Shown here piece after piece: positions 7,689 to 14,637 of a stretch of DNA of 26,596 nt. A program made the translations under genes and the position numbers. Each line of letters opens with the position of its first letter. Within the stretch, counting starts at the first letter, position 1. Origin of the DNA: CAYRXE01 sp964428205 (lineage in GTDB: Bacteria > Patescibacteriota > Gracilibacteria > Peribacterales > Peribacteraceae); NCBI GenBank assembly GCA_964428205.1, contig CAYRXE010000009.1, forward strand, positions 1 to 26,596. The letters run 5' to 3'. The notes under the pieces are model-generated. The model made no database searches. It saw only the letters and a list, made by a program, of their open reading frames with translations, and was not told the DNA's origin.

Positions 7689-7711
7689 GAGAAGTTAACG
7701 AAAATAATTCT

Positions 7712-8176
7712 ATGCGTGAATATAACTTCTATGTGTACATCGCCCGATGTGCAGATGCTTCGTTTTACACAGGCATTACTAATAATACTCAGCGGAGAAT
7801 TGCTGAACACAATGAAGGGTTGGATCCAAAAGGCTATACATTTCATAGGAGGCCAGTGGAGCTTTTGTATGCTGCTCGTTTTGAAAATATCTGGGATGCA
7901 ATTCATTGGGAGAAAATTGTGAAGAGATGGAGTAGGGCTAAGAAAGAGGCGTTGATTGCTGGAGATTGGGAAAAACTCCCTGAGCTTTCTCTCGGCACAG
8001 CGGCGAGATTTGTTAGATCGCTCGTTGCCATGGTTCGACGGACTCACCATGACAACTTCGCTCGTTCATTGCGAGCATGTCACCCTGAGTCCGTCGAAGG
8101 GCAACATGTGAGCAGAAAGCCTAGTATGTTCAGGATGACAGGCGCAGCCGCGAACCATCAGACGGGCTCATCATGA
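7712..8176 (+). CDS. GIY-YIG nuclease-domain protein (YhbQ/UPF0213-like) with repeat-derived C-terminal tail
   Basis: 154 aa. Residues 1-95 are a complete compact GIY-YIG domain: YVYIARC (7-13), FYTGITNN (18-25), the conserved R28/R29 and E32-H33-N34, and EKIVKRWSRAKKEALI (67-82) holding the metal-binding Glu. Stand-alone proteins of this type are about 85-100 aa and are suspected DNA-repair or processing nucleases of undefined role. From about residue 107 the reading frame runs through dispersed palindromic repeats (8029-8104), giving residues such as CHPESVEGQ, so the last 45-50 residues are probably not a functional domain. The start lacks a Shine-Dalgarno. The original stop was likely lost when repeats moved in. 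Confidence 0.85.
   Translation: MREYNFYVYIARCADASFYTGITNNTQRRIAEHNEGLDPKGYTFHRRPVELLYAARFENIWDAIHWEKIVKRWSRAKKEALIAGDWEKLPELSLGTAARFVRSLVAMVRRTHHDNFARSLRACHPESVEGQHVSRKPSMFRMTGAAANHQTGSS
8029..8051. repeat. Dispersed palindromic repeat, copy 1
   Basis: CATGGT (8029-8034) and ACCATG (8046-8051) flank TCGACGGACTC. It matches the form of the widespread bacterial REP-like element whose core reads TTCGACnnnCTCA. Its core TTCGACGGACTCA (8034-8046) is the exact reverse complement of TGAGTCCGTCGAA (8086-8098). A degraded further copy is visible at 8163-8176 (CGGGCTCATCATGA). Confidence 0.7.
8081..8102. repeat. Dispersed palindromic repeat, copy 2
   Basis: CACCCTGAGTCCGTCGAAGG and the following GC form a variant of the common CCCTGAGCnnGTCGAAGGG element, inverted relative to copy 1. 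It is translated as PESVEG at the end of the GIY-YIG reading frame. Confidence 0.7.
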
Positions 8177-8190
8177 CAATTTAAGGCTTT

Positions 8191-8227
8191 AATTTGTCGC
8201 CCTGAGCTCGTCGAAGGGCGACAAATT
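8191..8227. repeat. Dispersed palindromic repeat, copy 3, forming a 13-bp hairpin before sufB
   Basis: AATTTGTCGCCCT (8191-8203) and AGGGCGACAAATT (8215-8227) are perfect inverted arms around an 11-nt loop holding the element core GAGCTCGTCGA. It ends 3 nt before the -10 box of sufB and so replaces the normal -35 region of that gene. Confidence 0.8.
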
Positions 8228-8230
8228 AGC

Positions 8231-8236
8231 TATCCT
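8231..8236 (+). promoter_or_regulatory. -10-like box (TATCCT) of sufB
   Basis: TATCCT ends 8 nt before the sufB ATG; the spacer GCTCGTCC has no Shine-Dalgarno. Leaderless geometry. The upstream 13-bp palindrome occupies the -35 zone. Confidence 0.55.
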
Positions 8237-8244
8237 GCTCGTCC

Positions 8245-9645
8245 ATGTCCGAGCCCATCTTCTCCACCCTTTCGCGCACGACGTTCGACACGCCGAGCCC
8301 ATCGCCGTATGCCGATGGACTCAAAAAGGGACTGAGCGAAGAGCTTGTTCGGAGGATCAGCGCCGATAAGAACGAACCTGAGTGGATGCTCCAGCACCGC
8401 CTGGACTCCCTGAAGATCTTTTACGAAAAAGAATTGCCCACGTGGGGTGCAGATTTATCCCCTCTCGACCTCGACGACATCATTTACTACGCACAGTCTG
8501 GTGCCGAGAATTCGAAGACCTGGGACGAAGTGCCTGCGGAGATCCGCAAAGTCTACGATCGCCTGGGAATCCCCGAAGCAGAACGCAAAGTACTTGCCGG
8601 TGTAGGTGCGCAGTACGAGAGCGACATGATTTACCACAACCTCAAAAAGGAATGGGAGGACTTAGGTGTCGTGTTCCTCGATATGGACGATGCCGTGCAT
8701 CAGTATCCTGAGCTTGTTCAGAAATATTTCATGAAGTGCGTTCCATCATCGGATCATAAGTTCGCAGCGCTGCACGGAGCAGTGTGGAGTGGTGGCACAT
8801 TCCTCTATGTGCCAAAGGGCGTGAAAGTCAGAGATCCACTACAGGCGTACTTCCGCATGAATGCGCGCAATATGGGCCAATTTGAACACACGCTGATTAT
8901 CGTGGAACCAGGAGCAGACGTGCATTACATAGAGGGCTGCAGTGCCCCTAAATACGGCTCGCACGCTCTCCATGCGGGTTGTGTGGAGATATTCGTGCAA
9001 TCCGGAGCAAAGGCTCGCTACAGCTCCGTAGAGAACTGGAGCCGCGACACCTACAACCTCAATACCAAGCGCGCGATTGTGCAGAAAGACGGTGTGATCG
9101 AGTGGATCGGCGGCAACATGGGCAGCGGAGTCACCATGCTCTACCCGTGTTCCGTTCTTGTAGGTGAAGGCGCACGTTGCGATCACCTGGCGATTGCATT
9201 CGCAAATAAAGATCAGTGGCAAGACACCGGTGCAAAGGTGCTCCACCTCGCTCCGCACACATCGAGCAAGGTCGTGAGCAAGTCCATCAGCAAGGCAGGA
9301 GGCACGGCGGTGTATCGCGGACTCCTTAAAATTGCTCCCAACGCACACGACTGCACGGCGAATGTGGAGTGCGATGCGTTACTTCTCGATGAGATCAGTC
9401 GCACCGACACCATCCCCGATATTCAAGTTCGCAATAACGATGTGACCATCGCCCATGAGGCGACGGTGGGTAAGCTTTCGGAAGAAGATCTCTTCTACCT
9501 CTGCAGTCGTGGAATAGACGAAGACAACGCACGAGCCATGATCGTTAACGGCTTCATAGAGCCAATCGTGAGGCATCTCCCCTTGGAATACGCCGTCGAA
9601 ATGAACCGCCTGATTGAATTAGAAATGGAGGGATCAGTGGGTTGA
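8245..9645 (+). CDS. sufB: Fe-S cluster scaffold protein SufB
   Basis: 466 aa, full length for SufB, the scaffold on which SUF clusters are assembled with SufC. Seen: GAVWSGGTFLYVPKGV (178-193), the beta-helix core with EGCSAPKY, SSVENWSRDTYNLNTKRA (260-277), IEWIGGNMGSGVTMLYPCS, the proposed active cysteine in NVECDALLLDE (C376, equivalent to E. coli C405) and the AHEATVGKL segment (H404-E405, matching the E. coli His-Glu pair). It is separated from sufC by about 2.1 kb of unrelated genes and has its own promoter. No sufD, sufS or sufU is seen nearby, so SufB may act as a SufB2C2 complex or the partners lie elsewhere. The 3' end overlaps the convergent next gene by 12 nt. Confidence 0.97.
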   Translation: MSEPIFSTLSRTTFDTPSPSPYADGLKKGLSEELVRRISADKNEPEWMLQHRLDSLKIFYEKELPTWGADLSPLDLDDIIYYAQSGAENSKTWDEVPAEIRKVYDRLGIPEAERKVLAGVGAQYESDMIYHNLKKEWEDLGVVFLDMDDAVHQYPELVQKYFMKCVPSSDHKFAALHGAVWSGGTFLYVPKGVKVRDPLQAYFRMNARNMGQFEHTLIIVEPGADVHYIEGCSAPKYGSHALHAGCVEIFVQSGAKARYSSVENWSRDTYNLNTKRAIVQKDGVIEWIGGNMGSGVTMLYPCSVLVGEGARCDHLAIAFANKDQWQDTGAKVLHLAPHTSSKVVSKSISKAGGTAVYRGLLKIAPNAHDCTANVECDALLLDEISRTDTIPDIQVRNNDVTIAHEATVGKLSEEDLFYLCSRGIDEDNARAMIVNGFIEPIVRHLPLEYAVEMNRLIELEMEGSVG

Positions 9646-10128
9646 GTTCTCGGCTTTATACAAAAACTCATCATGCTCGATTTGCTGTGCCTGACGAAGA
9701 GCAATGTCGTTCTTTGCCCAGTAGTGCATGCGACTTCCTTCGTCTTCGAAGTAGATCTGTGCTGCGCGCTCAGCATCATCAACCTTGTTTTGTCCGAACA
9801 GCGTGATGATCTTCAAATAGTAATCCCCCATTTCTCGGGCCCATGTGACAAAATCCGTTTCGTGGCTAGGAGTGAGACGAGTTCCGCGGAACATGCGTAC
9901 ACGACTGTGCAGCTCACGTTCTGTTTCCATATTCACCATGCCTGTTGCATGAAGAGAACCAATGATCGCACCCAAAGGCTTCTTGTCGCGGATCATCCTA
10001 AATAACTCAACCAGCTTTGTGCGATTGCGGTTACAGGAATTAAAAACCGAAAGTCCGGCTTGAGGTTCCTCGCGTTCGAGCCTATCCAAAAGAGGCAGGT
10101 ACTCGGCTAAAAGGCGCTGTCTACCCAT
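9634..10128 (-). CDS. Hypothetical helical protein, 164 aa
   Basis: Not recognised. Soluble, mostly helical and charged; starts MGRQRLLAEYLPLLDRLERE, with segments such as HSRVRMFRGTRLTPSHETDF and a C-terminal helix rich in acidic and Gln residues. No signal peptide, membrane helix or metal motif is visible. Codon use and continuous frame support a real gene. It is divergent from the 73-aa gene at 10182, with 53 nt between starts, and its 3' end overlaps sufB by 12 nt on the opposite strand. No Shine-Dalgarno precedes the ATG. Confidence 0.75.
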   Translation of the reverse strand: MGRQRLLAEYLPLLDRLEREEPQAGLSVFNSCNRNRTKLVELFRMIRDKKPLGAIIGSLHATGMVNMETERELHSRVRMFRGTRLTPSHETDFVTWAREMGDYYLKIITLFGQNKVDDAERAAQIYFEDEGSRMHYWAKNDIALRQAQQIEHDEFLYKAENSTH

Positions 10129-10140
10129 GCAAAGGAAAGC

Positions 10141-10170
10141 TTACAACAGCATCCCCTTTCGATCTATACT
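10141..10170 (+). promoter_or_regulatory. Candidate promoter of the 73-aa gene (TTACAA-18-TATACT)
   Basis: TATACT (10165-10170) lies 11 nt before the ATG at 10182; a weak -35 TTACAA (10141-10146) sits 18 bp upstream. No Shine-Dalgarno between box and start. Confidence 0.45.
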
Positions 10171-10181
10171 GATGTTCCTGC

Positions 10182-10403
10182 ATGAATCCGCTTTCTTCTA
10201 AAGAGGCACTGCAGATCGCGAGAGGATTTGAGGAATGCAACATCAAAAGTACGGCGCATCTTTTTGCCGTTCTCCACGAACTTGAATATGAGCATGCGGC
10301 ACGGCTCTACAAGATTTTCCACAACCTCAGCGTGCATCAGGTTGCGACACAGCTGAGCATGATGGCGTATGGCGAGGAGATTCGGCCGAAAAGGGCTCAG
10401 TGA
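10182..10403 (+). CDS. Hypothetical protein, 73 aa
   Basis: Not recognised. Small soluble protein, helical (KEALQIARGFEECNI, EYEHAARLYKIFHNLSVHQV). Supported by a complete frame, a -10-like TATACT upstream and its place between two oppositely oriented genes with very little spare DNA. Its stop overlaps the convergent coiled-coil gene by 7 nt. Confidence 0.65.
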   Translation: MNPLSSKEALQIARGFEECNIKSTAHLFAVLHELEYEHAARLYKIFHNLSVHQVATQLSMMAYGEEIRPKRAQ

Positions 10404-11398
10404 GCTTTTCGAGCGTCTTCCGCAGCAAACATCTCATCCAAGTCTCCTTCTACTGGTCCAGCGACCACAGGAGCTGATTGGAGTAGAGCTTTAAAGTCTG
10501 GAGCACGTAAGCCTTCGAGTGCAGCTTTGTTCGTGTACCAATATGTGAGCGTATTGCGCATGTGTGCGCGGGTCACCGCAGGGTTGGAATCATTCTTGGA
10601 GGCAACACTTACAGCCATACCCTTAAATTTGGTCATGTCGTTTTGTGCGTCGTGAAGAATGTGAGCAATCGATACCTTGTGCATAGGAGCGCTCTCTCCT
10701 GCTTTTATCCTTGCATCGCGCTTTGTTACTTTGACACTCTGATCCATCATTTTGTCCACCTTTTCTTTTAAGAGGGCCTGCTGCTCACCAAGATATTCCA
10801 AGCGCCTTCTCATTGTTTCTAAACGAGTGACGATGGCGCGTCCTCTCTCGGACTCTTCGCCTGTTTCCTGCAGGCTCCTGCGTGCAGACTGCTGGTCGCG
10901 CTTCAATTGTGTTATTTCTTCTTCATTCGCACCCATGCGCCTACCAAGCTCTTCGCTGTATTGATGATACTGAGTGGCGAGCTCGTTCATTTTGTGGAGC
11001 ACGGGCAGTCCTTCCTGCCAGATACCCAGGTTGTCGCTTCCTTCCAAAGGAAGTTTGAGATCAATCGTCTTCCCCGGATTTTTTTGGGTGGGATAGGCAT
11101 TGGGCATCGTTAACACCGCATCGATGCGATTGTTGGGAGTCATCGCGCTTGCCACATTCTTGTTGCTCGGAGGGTTGGCATCATATGCAGGGGGGAGCTT
11201 GAGGGAATGCTTAGCATCCAACGCATAGATTTTCGTTGGCGCCTCAGGAGCTTCGTGCTGAGCCTCAGTCTGATCCGTCATAAAGAGCCCTCTTAGCTTT
11301 GCCCAGACGCCTTTGGAGCGCTGCTGAACTGCAGCTTTTTCTGGGCTCACTTGCACAATTTCTTGAGGGCTAAATGCCTCATTTCGAGCATGGTTCAT
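10397..11398 (-). CDS. Hypothetical coiled-coil protein, 333 aa
   Basis: Not recognised. The first 120 residues are polar and probably disordered (Pro, Ala, Asn-rich; for example PPAYDANPPSNKNVAS). A long coiled coil spans about residues 135-225 (EELGRRMGANEEEITQLKRD, ETMRRRLEYLGEQQALLKEKVDKMMD). The C-terminus is mixed (HILHDAQNDMTKFKGMAVSV, TYWYTNKAALEGLRAPDFKALL). No signal peptide or membrane helix. It may be functionally related to the coiled-coil proteins at 14638-18839, which share the polar-head-plus-coil style, but no direct sequence match was established. The promoter TTGCCA-17-TATAAT is close to consensus; the leader before the ATG has no Shine-Dalgarno. Confidence 0.8.
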   Translation of the reverse strand: MNHARNEAFSPQEIVQVSPEKAAVQQRSKGVWAKLRGLFMTDQTEAQHEAPEAPTKIYALDAKHSLKLPPAYDANPPSNKNVASAMTPNNRIDAVLTMPNAYPTQKNPGKTIDLKLPLEGSDNLGIWQEGLPVLHKMNELATQYHQYSEELGRRMGANEEEITQLKRDQQSARRSLQETGEESERGRAIVTRLETMRRRLEYLGEQQALLKEKVDKMMDQSVKVTKRDARIKAGESAPMHKVSIAHILHDAQNDMTKFKGMAVSVASKNDSNPAVTRAHMRNTLTYWYTNKAALEGLRAPDFKALLQSAPVVAGPVEGDLDEMFAAEDARKAH

Positions 11399-11419
11399 AT
11401 ATTTGTGTGAGAAATTCTA

Positions 11420-11453
11420 TTGATATTATATCCCAAATTACTATAATTGGCAA
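11420..11453. promoter_or_regulatory. Interleaved divergent promoters (10397-11398 gene and 11456 gene)
   Basis: Minus strand: TTGCCA (11448-11453), 17-bp spacer, TATAAT (11425-11430). Plus strand: TTGATA (11420-11425), 16-bp spacer, TATAAT (11442-11447), then 8 nt to the ATG at 11456. Each -35 overlaps or abuts the -10 of the other, so both polymerases cannot bind at once. These are the two best promoter matches in the window. Confidence 0.85.
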
Positions 11454-11455
11454 CT

Positions 11456-11785
11456 ATGCTCTTTCTGCATACAGAAGGCATTTCTGATGGCGAAAAACAG
11501 CAGCAGTTCACTCAATTAGAGGGAGAAATGTCTGCTGGCCCGGTTACCGATGATCATGCCAGACGCATGCTCTCGCTCATTCGTGAGTTGCCACCAGAAA
11601 CCGCAACGGACGTCTTAAGTGATATTTTCTTGGCTGGAGTAGATACAGCAGCGACACACTTGGAAGAAGATCCCCTCCCAGAGGTCCCCGATAGCGTCGT
11701 CTCTTTCTTTCGACTCGCGCTAGGTTTTTGTTTGGAAGGCAGTCGCGCAGCAGAAGCTCGCGAATCAATCAGCCCCTCTGCGTGA
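11456..11785 (+). CDS. Hypothetical acidic protein, 109 aa
   Basis: Not recognised. Acidic, helical small protein (MLFLHTEGISDGEKQQQ at the start; ARRMLSLIRELPPETATDVL in the middle). The ATG at 11456 is chosen because TATAAT ends 8 nt before it; an in-frame TTG at 11447 overlaps the -10 box and is unlikely. The mRNA would be leaderless. It shares a bidirectional promoter with the coiled-coil gene to the left and overlaps the 3' end of the convergent sugar transferase gene by 21 nt. Confidence 0.7.
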   Translation: MLFLHTEGISDGEKQQQFTQLEGEMSAGPVTDDHARRMLSLIRELPPETATDVLSDIFLAGVDTAATHLEEDPLPEVPDSVVSFFRLALGFCLEGSRAAEARESISPSA

Positions 11786-13108
11786 GCACACCACAAACGG
11801 TGTACGCCACAGAACCCACAAATCCATAAACATCGACCACTCTTCTATGTAGCTCAGGTCGAGCTTCACTTCTTCTTCGAAGTTCAAGTCCGACCTACCC
11901 GAAACTTGTGCGAGCCCGGTGAGACCTGGTTTGACGGCGAAGACTCTCCTCTCCTCCTGCTTATAGCGTTCCACCTCCTGCGGCAGGTGTGGGCGTGGTC
12001 CCACGAGCGACAAATCACCCTTTAATACATTCCAGAGCTGCGGCAGCTCATCCAGCGAGAAACGGCGTAGGAACCGGCCAAATGGCGTTACACGGGGGTC
12101 ATTACGCACTTTAAAGAGAGGGCCATCTTGGCGGTGGTTCATCCCAGCGAGCTGTTGCTTCATCTGATCGGCATTGCGCACCATCGAACGGAACTTCCAG
12201 AGTGAGATCAGCCTGCGTCCTTCTTGCCCGACACGCGTAGAGCGATAAAAAATCGGACGACCTTGCAAGAAGAAGCAGAACGAACCAAGGACAATCAACA
12301 GCGGAGCAAGAATGATCAATGCGCAAAGACTCACGACAATATCGAAGACTCTTTTCCACACTCTCCCCCATCCATCGAGCGGTGTTGGTTCAAAACGAAT
12401 CATCGGCATCATGCCGAGACGTTCCATCTTCAATTGATGTGGAACATCGGCGAGAACCGGCGGCAAAAATGCGTACCCCACGTGATGACTGCGACAGTAG
12501 TTGATGAGCGCGAGTGTCTCGTCACTGTCGGGATTGGGATCGGTCTGCAGAACAAGATCCACCGTCGAATTCTTCGTGAGGTTCTTGAGACTATCCATGT
12601 GTGCGAGGTGCCCTAAATACGCATAATGCAGATCTAGTAACAGCGTTTCTTTGGCTTGTGGACTTGGTTCCTGTGACCCTACCGATACCACCAAAATCTT
12701 GCCGATGCCGCGTCGTAAGAGCGCACGTTCGAGGGTAATCAGCGACCCGCGCATGGCACTGATGAAGAGCGTCATGAAGACCACTGCTTGCAAGAGGAGC
12801 ACGCGAGAGAAGAAGAGCTCTCGCAAGATGAGCAAGAACCACGCGTTCACAATCACAAGCCACAGTCCCACTGCGAGCATGATCCTTCCCACTTGTTTCC
12901 ACGCGCCTTCTCGTAAGTCCAAACTATAGAGACCAATCAACGCTGCGAGGATTACGAAGAGCGCGATACCCGGCGTCACAAATGTGCTGACGTAGTACGG
13001 GAATGCGGGGAGAGTTTGTGCGGGCTCCAAAAGCTGCACGTTGGGGATCAAGTCGATGGCGGCCTCACGTAAGCGGTAACTCAAAAACAGAGCAGCACAG
13101 ACTGCGAG
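11765..13108 (-). CDS. Polyprenyl glycosylphosphotransferase (WbaP/WcaJ-type sugar transferase), 5' end in gap
   Basis: At least 447 residues; the N-terminus is lost in the gap. The N-terminal part has four membrane helices (for example ALFVILAALIGLYSL, ILAVGLWLVIVNAWFLLIL). A central soluble domain with a degenerate Rossmann-like fold follows (GIGKILVVSVGSQEPS). Next come the transferase membrane helix (RVWKRVFDIVVSLCALIILAPL) and the catalytic domain with RPIFYRSTRVGQEGR, LWKFRSMV, DPRVTPFGRFLRRFSLDELPQ, GDLSLVGPRPH and KPGLTGLAQVSGRSDL. The enzyme moves a sugar-1-phosphate from a nucleotide sugar to a lipid carrier, starting surface polysaccharide or glycan synthesis at the inner membrane. 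The gene upstream on the same strand makes nucleotide sugars, a coherent pathway pair. Confidence 0.93.
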   Translation of the reverse strand, partial: LAVCAALFLSYRLREAAIDLIPNVQLLEPAQTLPAFPYYVSTFVTPGIALFVILAALIGLYSLDLREGAWKQVGRIMLAVGLWLVIVNAWFLLILRELFFSRVLLLQAVVFMTLFISAMRGSLITLERALLRRGIGKILVVSVGSQEPSPQAKETLLLDLHYAYLGHLAHMDSLKNLTKNSTVDLVLQTDPNPDSDETLALINYCRSHHVGYAFLPPVLADVPHQLKMERLGMMPMIRFEPTPLDGWGRVWKRVFDIVVSLCALIILAPLLIVLGSFCFFLQGRPIFYRSTRVGQEGRRLISLWKFRSMVRNADQMKQQLAGMNHRQDGPLFKVRNDPRVTPFGRFLRRFSLDELPQLWNVLKGDLSLVGPRPHLPQEVERYKQEERRVFAVKPGLTGLAQVSGRSDLNFEEEVKLDLSYIEEWSMFMDLWVLWRTPFVVCSRRGAD

Positions 13109-13208
13109 NNNNNNNNNNNNNNNNNNNNNNNNNNNNNNNNNNNNNNNNNNNNNNNNNNNNNNNNNNNNNNNNNNNNNNNNNNNNNNNNNNNNNNNNNNNN
13201 NNNNNNNN
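13109..13208. other. Assembly gap (100 N) between two glycan-pathway genes
   Basis: Exactly 100 N. It hides the 3' end of the nucleotidyltransferase and the 5' end of the sugar transferase. The two happen to share a reading frame across the placeholder, giving a false 930-codon fusion. Confidence 0.95.
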
Positions 13209-14434
13209 CCCTCCTTCGTGCGTACGAAGCTGCTGCCCGGGATGTCCTCTGTGAGGTACGTGCCACCGGCAATAAAAGTTCCCTCCCCTACTTTTACTCC
13301 GGGGTTCATCCCCACTTGAATACCAAAACGACAATCATCTCCAATCACCGCACCAAGTTTGTGCAAACCAGTGGGCACTTGTGCATCGCCCACCATCGAA
13401 GAAATTTCTCCTTCATCCAAGCGGAAGTTGCCGGTCATGCAGCCGCCGCCAAAAGATACATTGCGACCAACCACGCTGTCGCCGATGTACGTCATGTGTG
13501 TCCACACGTCACTCGCGAGCACGCTCGATTTAATCTCGGAGTTGAATCCAATCACACAGCGATCGCCAATGGAACTTCCACGCACGAGTGCGCCGGTACC
13601 CACGACGGCATTTTTGCCGATGTACGCAGGGCCTTTGACTGTTGCGTGCGCGAGAATTTTTGCACCAGCTTCGATGATCACCGGACCCTCGACCGATGCG
13701 AGTTTGTGCACCTTGGCCGTCTTATCGATCTTTGGCTTCTGTAAGCCATCGAGCAAGGTTCCGAGGAGTGGCAACATGTGCCACGGATACTTCACTGCCT
13801 GCCAGTTACCGGTGTAACGAACGGCGTGGTAGGTCTTGGTCTGCAATAACTTATCCATCGCGACTTCGTACGCGTCGTCCCACTGACTCTGCGTTTTTTG
13901 AAGAGTGTCCAAGAGAGCAGCACTGTCGTTGTGTACGTGCGCGACAATGTTCACGAGGTCACTTGGCTCCTGACCGGCACCAGGTTTTTCGACAATACCC
14001 GTGATGCGACTTCCTTTGAGCGTGAGGTATCCACCTGGGAAGTAGCTCTCCACTCTCTGTGCAAGAATCGCGCCGTCTACTCCCTTCTTTTTACTTTCGG
14101 TAATGAGTTCTTTGTATCCCTTCGGATCAATCACGTCGTTTCCCGACACAATCATCACGGGGCCTTTTCCAATTTTTGGCAGCGCGCTCAAGAGAGCCCC
14201 GCGCATACCGAGCGACAAGTCCTGCTGCTCAATCAGCTTCAACTTGGGGAAGAGTTTCTTTGCAGGAGCCAGGTTATGAGCACCGCCCACCATGACGATC
14301 TCCTTCACTCCCCCTTTTTGCAGGCGCTCCACTTGGTGCTCGAGCAGGCTTTTGCCCAAAATAGGGAACAGCGTTTTTTCCTTGAGCGGCCAAAACCGCT
14401 TGGACTGCCCGGCGAGGAGGAGAAGAGCCTTCAT
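13209..14434 (-). CDS. Sugar-1-phosphate nucleotidyltransferase with left-handed beta-helix domain (GlmU-like), 3' end in gap
   Basis: About 408 residues visible. The N-terminal nucleotidyltransferase fold begins MKALLLLAGQSKRFWPL, a variant of the usual LAGGxGxRLxPLT loop in which the second Gly is Gln-Ser. It also has KTLFPILGKSLLEHQVERL, IVSGNDVID (metal-site region) and GIVEKPG. From about residue 240 hexapeptide repeats form a left-handed beta-helix (VEGPVIIEAGAKILAHATV, YIGKNAVVGTGALVRGSSIG, VIGDDCRFGIQVGMNPGVKVGEGTFIAGG). This is the architecture of GlmU and of archaeal-type bifunctional sugar-phosphate enzymes. The substrate cannot be fixed from sequence alone. The start ATG is 7 nt after a TATCCT box on the minus strand (14442-14447); longer starts would run into tRNA-Leu. 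Confidence 0.88.
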
Positions 14435-14441
14435 CTCGCTT

Positions 14442-14470
14442 AGGATAGAGCCTTTTCCCCTTCGTTTACA
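14442..14470 (-). promoter_or_regulatory. Candidate promoter of the nucleotidyltransferase gene (TGTAAA-17-TATCCT)
   Basis: TATCCT (14442-14447, minus) ends 7 nt before the ATG at 14434; TGTAAA (14465-14470) is a weak -35 at 17-bp spacing. Leaderless geometry, no Shine-Dalgarno. Confidence 0.5.
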
Positions 14471-14499
14471 GAGCCTGTAGACTGCTTTTGCAACCTTTA

Positions 14500-14585
14500 G
14501 CCGAGGTGGCGAAATGGCAGACGCACCAGCCTTAGGAGCTGGCGGGGGCAACCCCATGGAGGTTCAAGTCCTCTCCTCGGCACCA
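14500..14585 (+). tRNA. tRNA-Leu (anticodon TAG)
   Basis: Type II tRNA of 86 nt with encoded CCA. Acceptor arms GCCGAGG (14500-14506) and CCTCGGC (14575-14581), discriminator A, CCA at 14583-14585. The anticodon arm CCAGC-CTTAGGA-GCTGG carries TAG. A long variable arm (GGGGGCAACCCC) and the T-arm GGTTCAAGTCC are typical of leucine tRNA. It reads CUN-family leucine codons. A TAGACT hexamer at 14478-14483 is a possible -10. No T-run terminator is seen before the next promoter. Confidence 0.97.
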
Positions 14586-14598
14586 CCATAGACCCCAC

Positions 14599-14627
14599 TT
14601 GAAGAAAAGGCCGTTTTTTGCTAGAAT
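14599..14627 (+). promoter_or_regulatory. Promoter of the 122-aa/980-aa operon (TTGAAG-17-TAGAAT)
   Basis: TTGAAG (14599-14604), 17-bp spacer, TAGAAT (14622-14627), then 10 nt to the ATG at 14638. An AAGGAG (14628-14633) sits 4 nt before the ATG; the transcript may start within or after it, so its use as a ribosome-binding site is doubtful. Confidence 0.6.
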
Positions 14628-14637
14628 AAGGAGATTT

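Noticed and set aside
8029..8227. CRISPR array or riboswitch between the GIY-YIG gene and sufB
   Set aside because: Repeats are only three, differ in sequence and orientation and have irregular spacing; they fit dispersed REP-like elements.
11765..14557. A single 930-codon protein combining nucleotidyltransferase and sugar transferase, starting inside tRNA-Leu
   Set aside because: The frame is continuous only through a placeholder gap, the first 41 codons overlap the tRNA gene and the promoter, and the two halves are separate family units.
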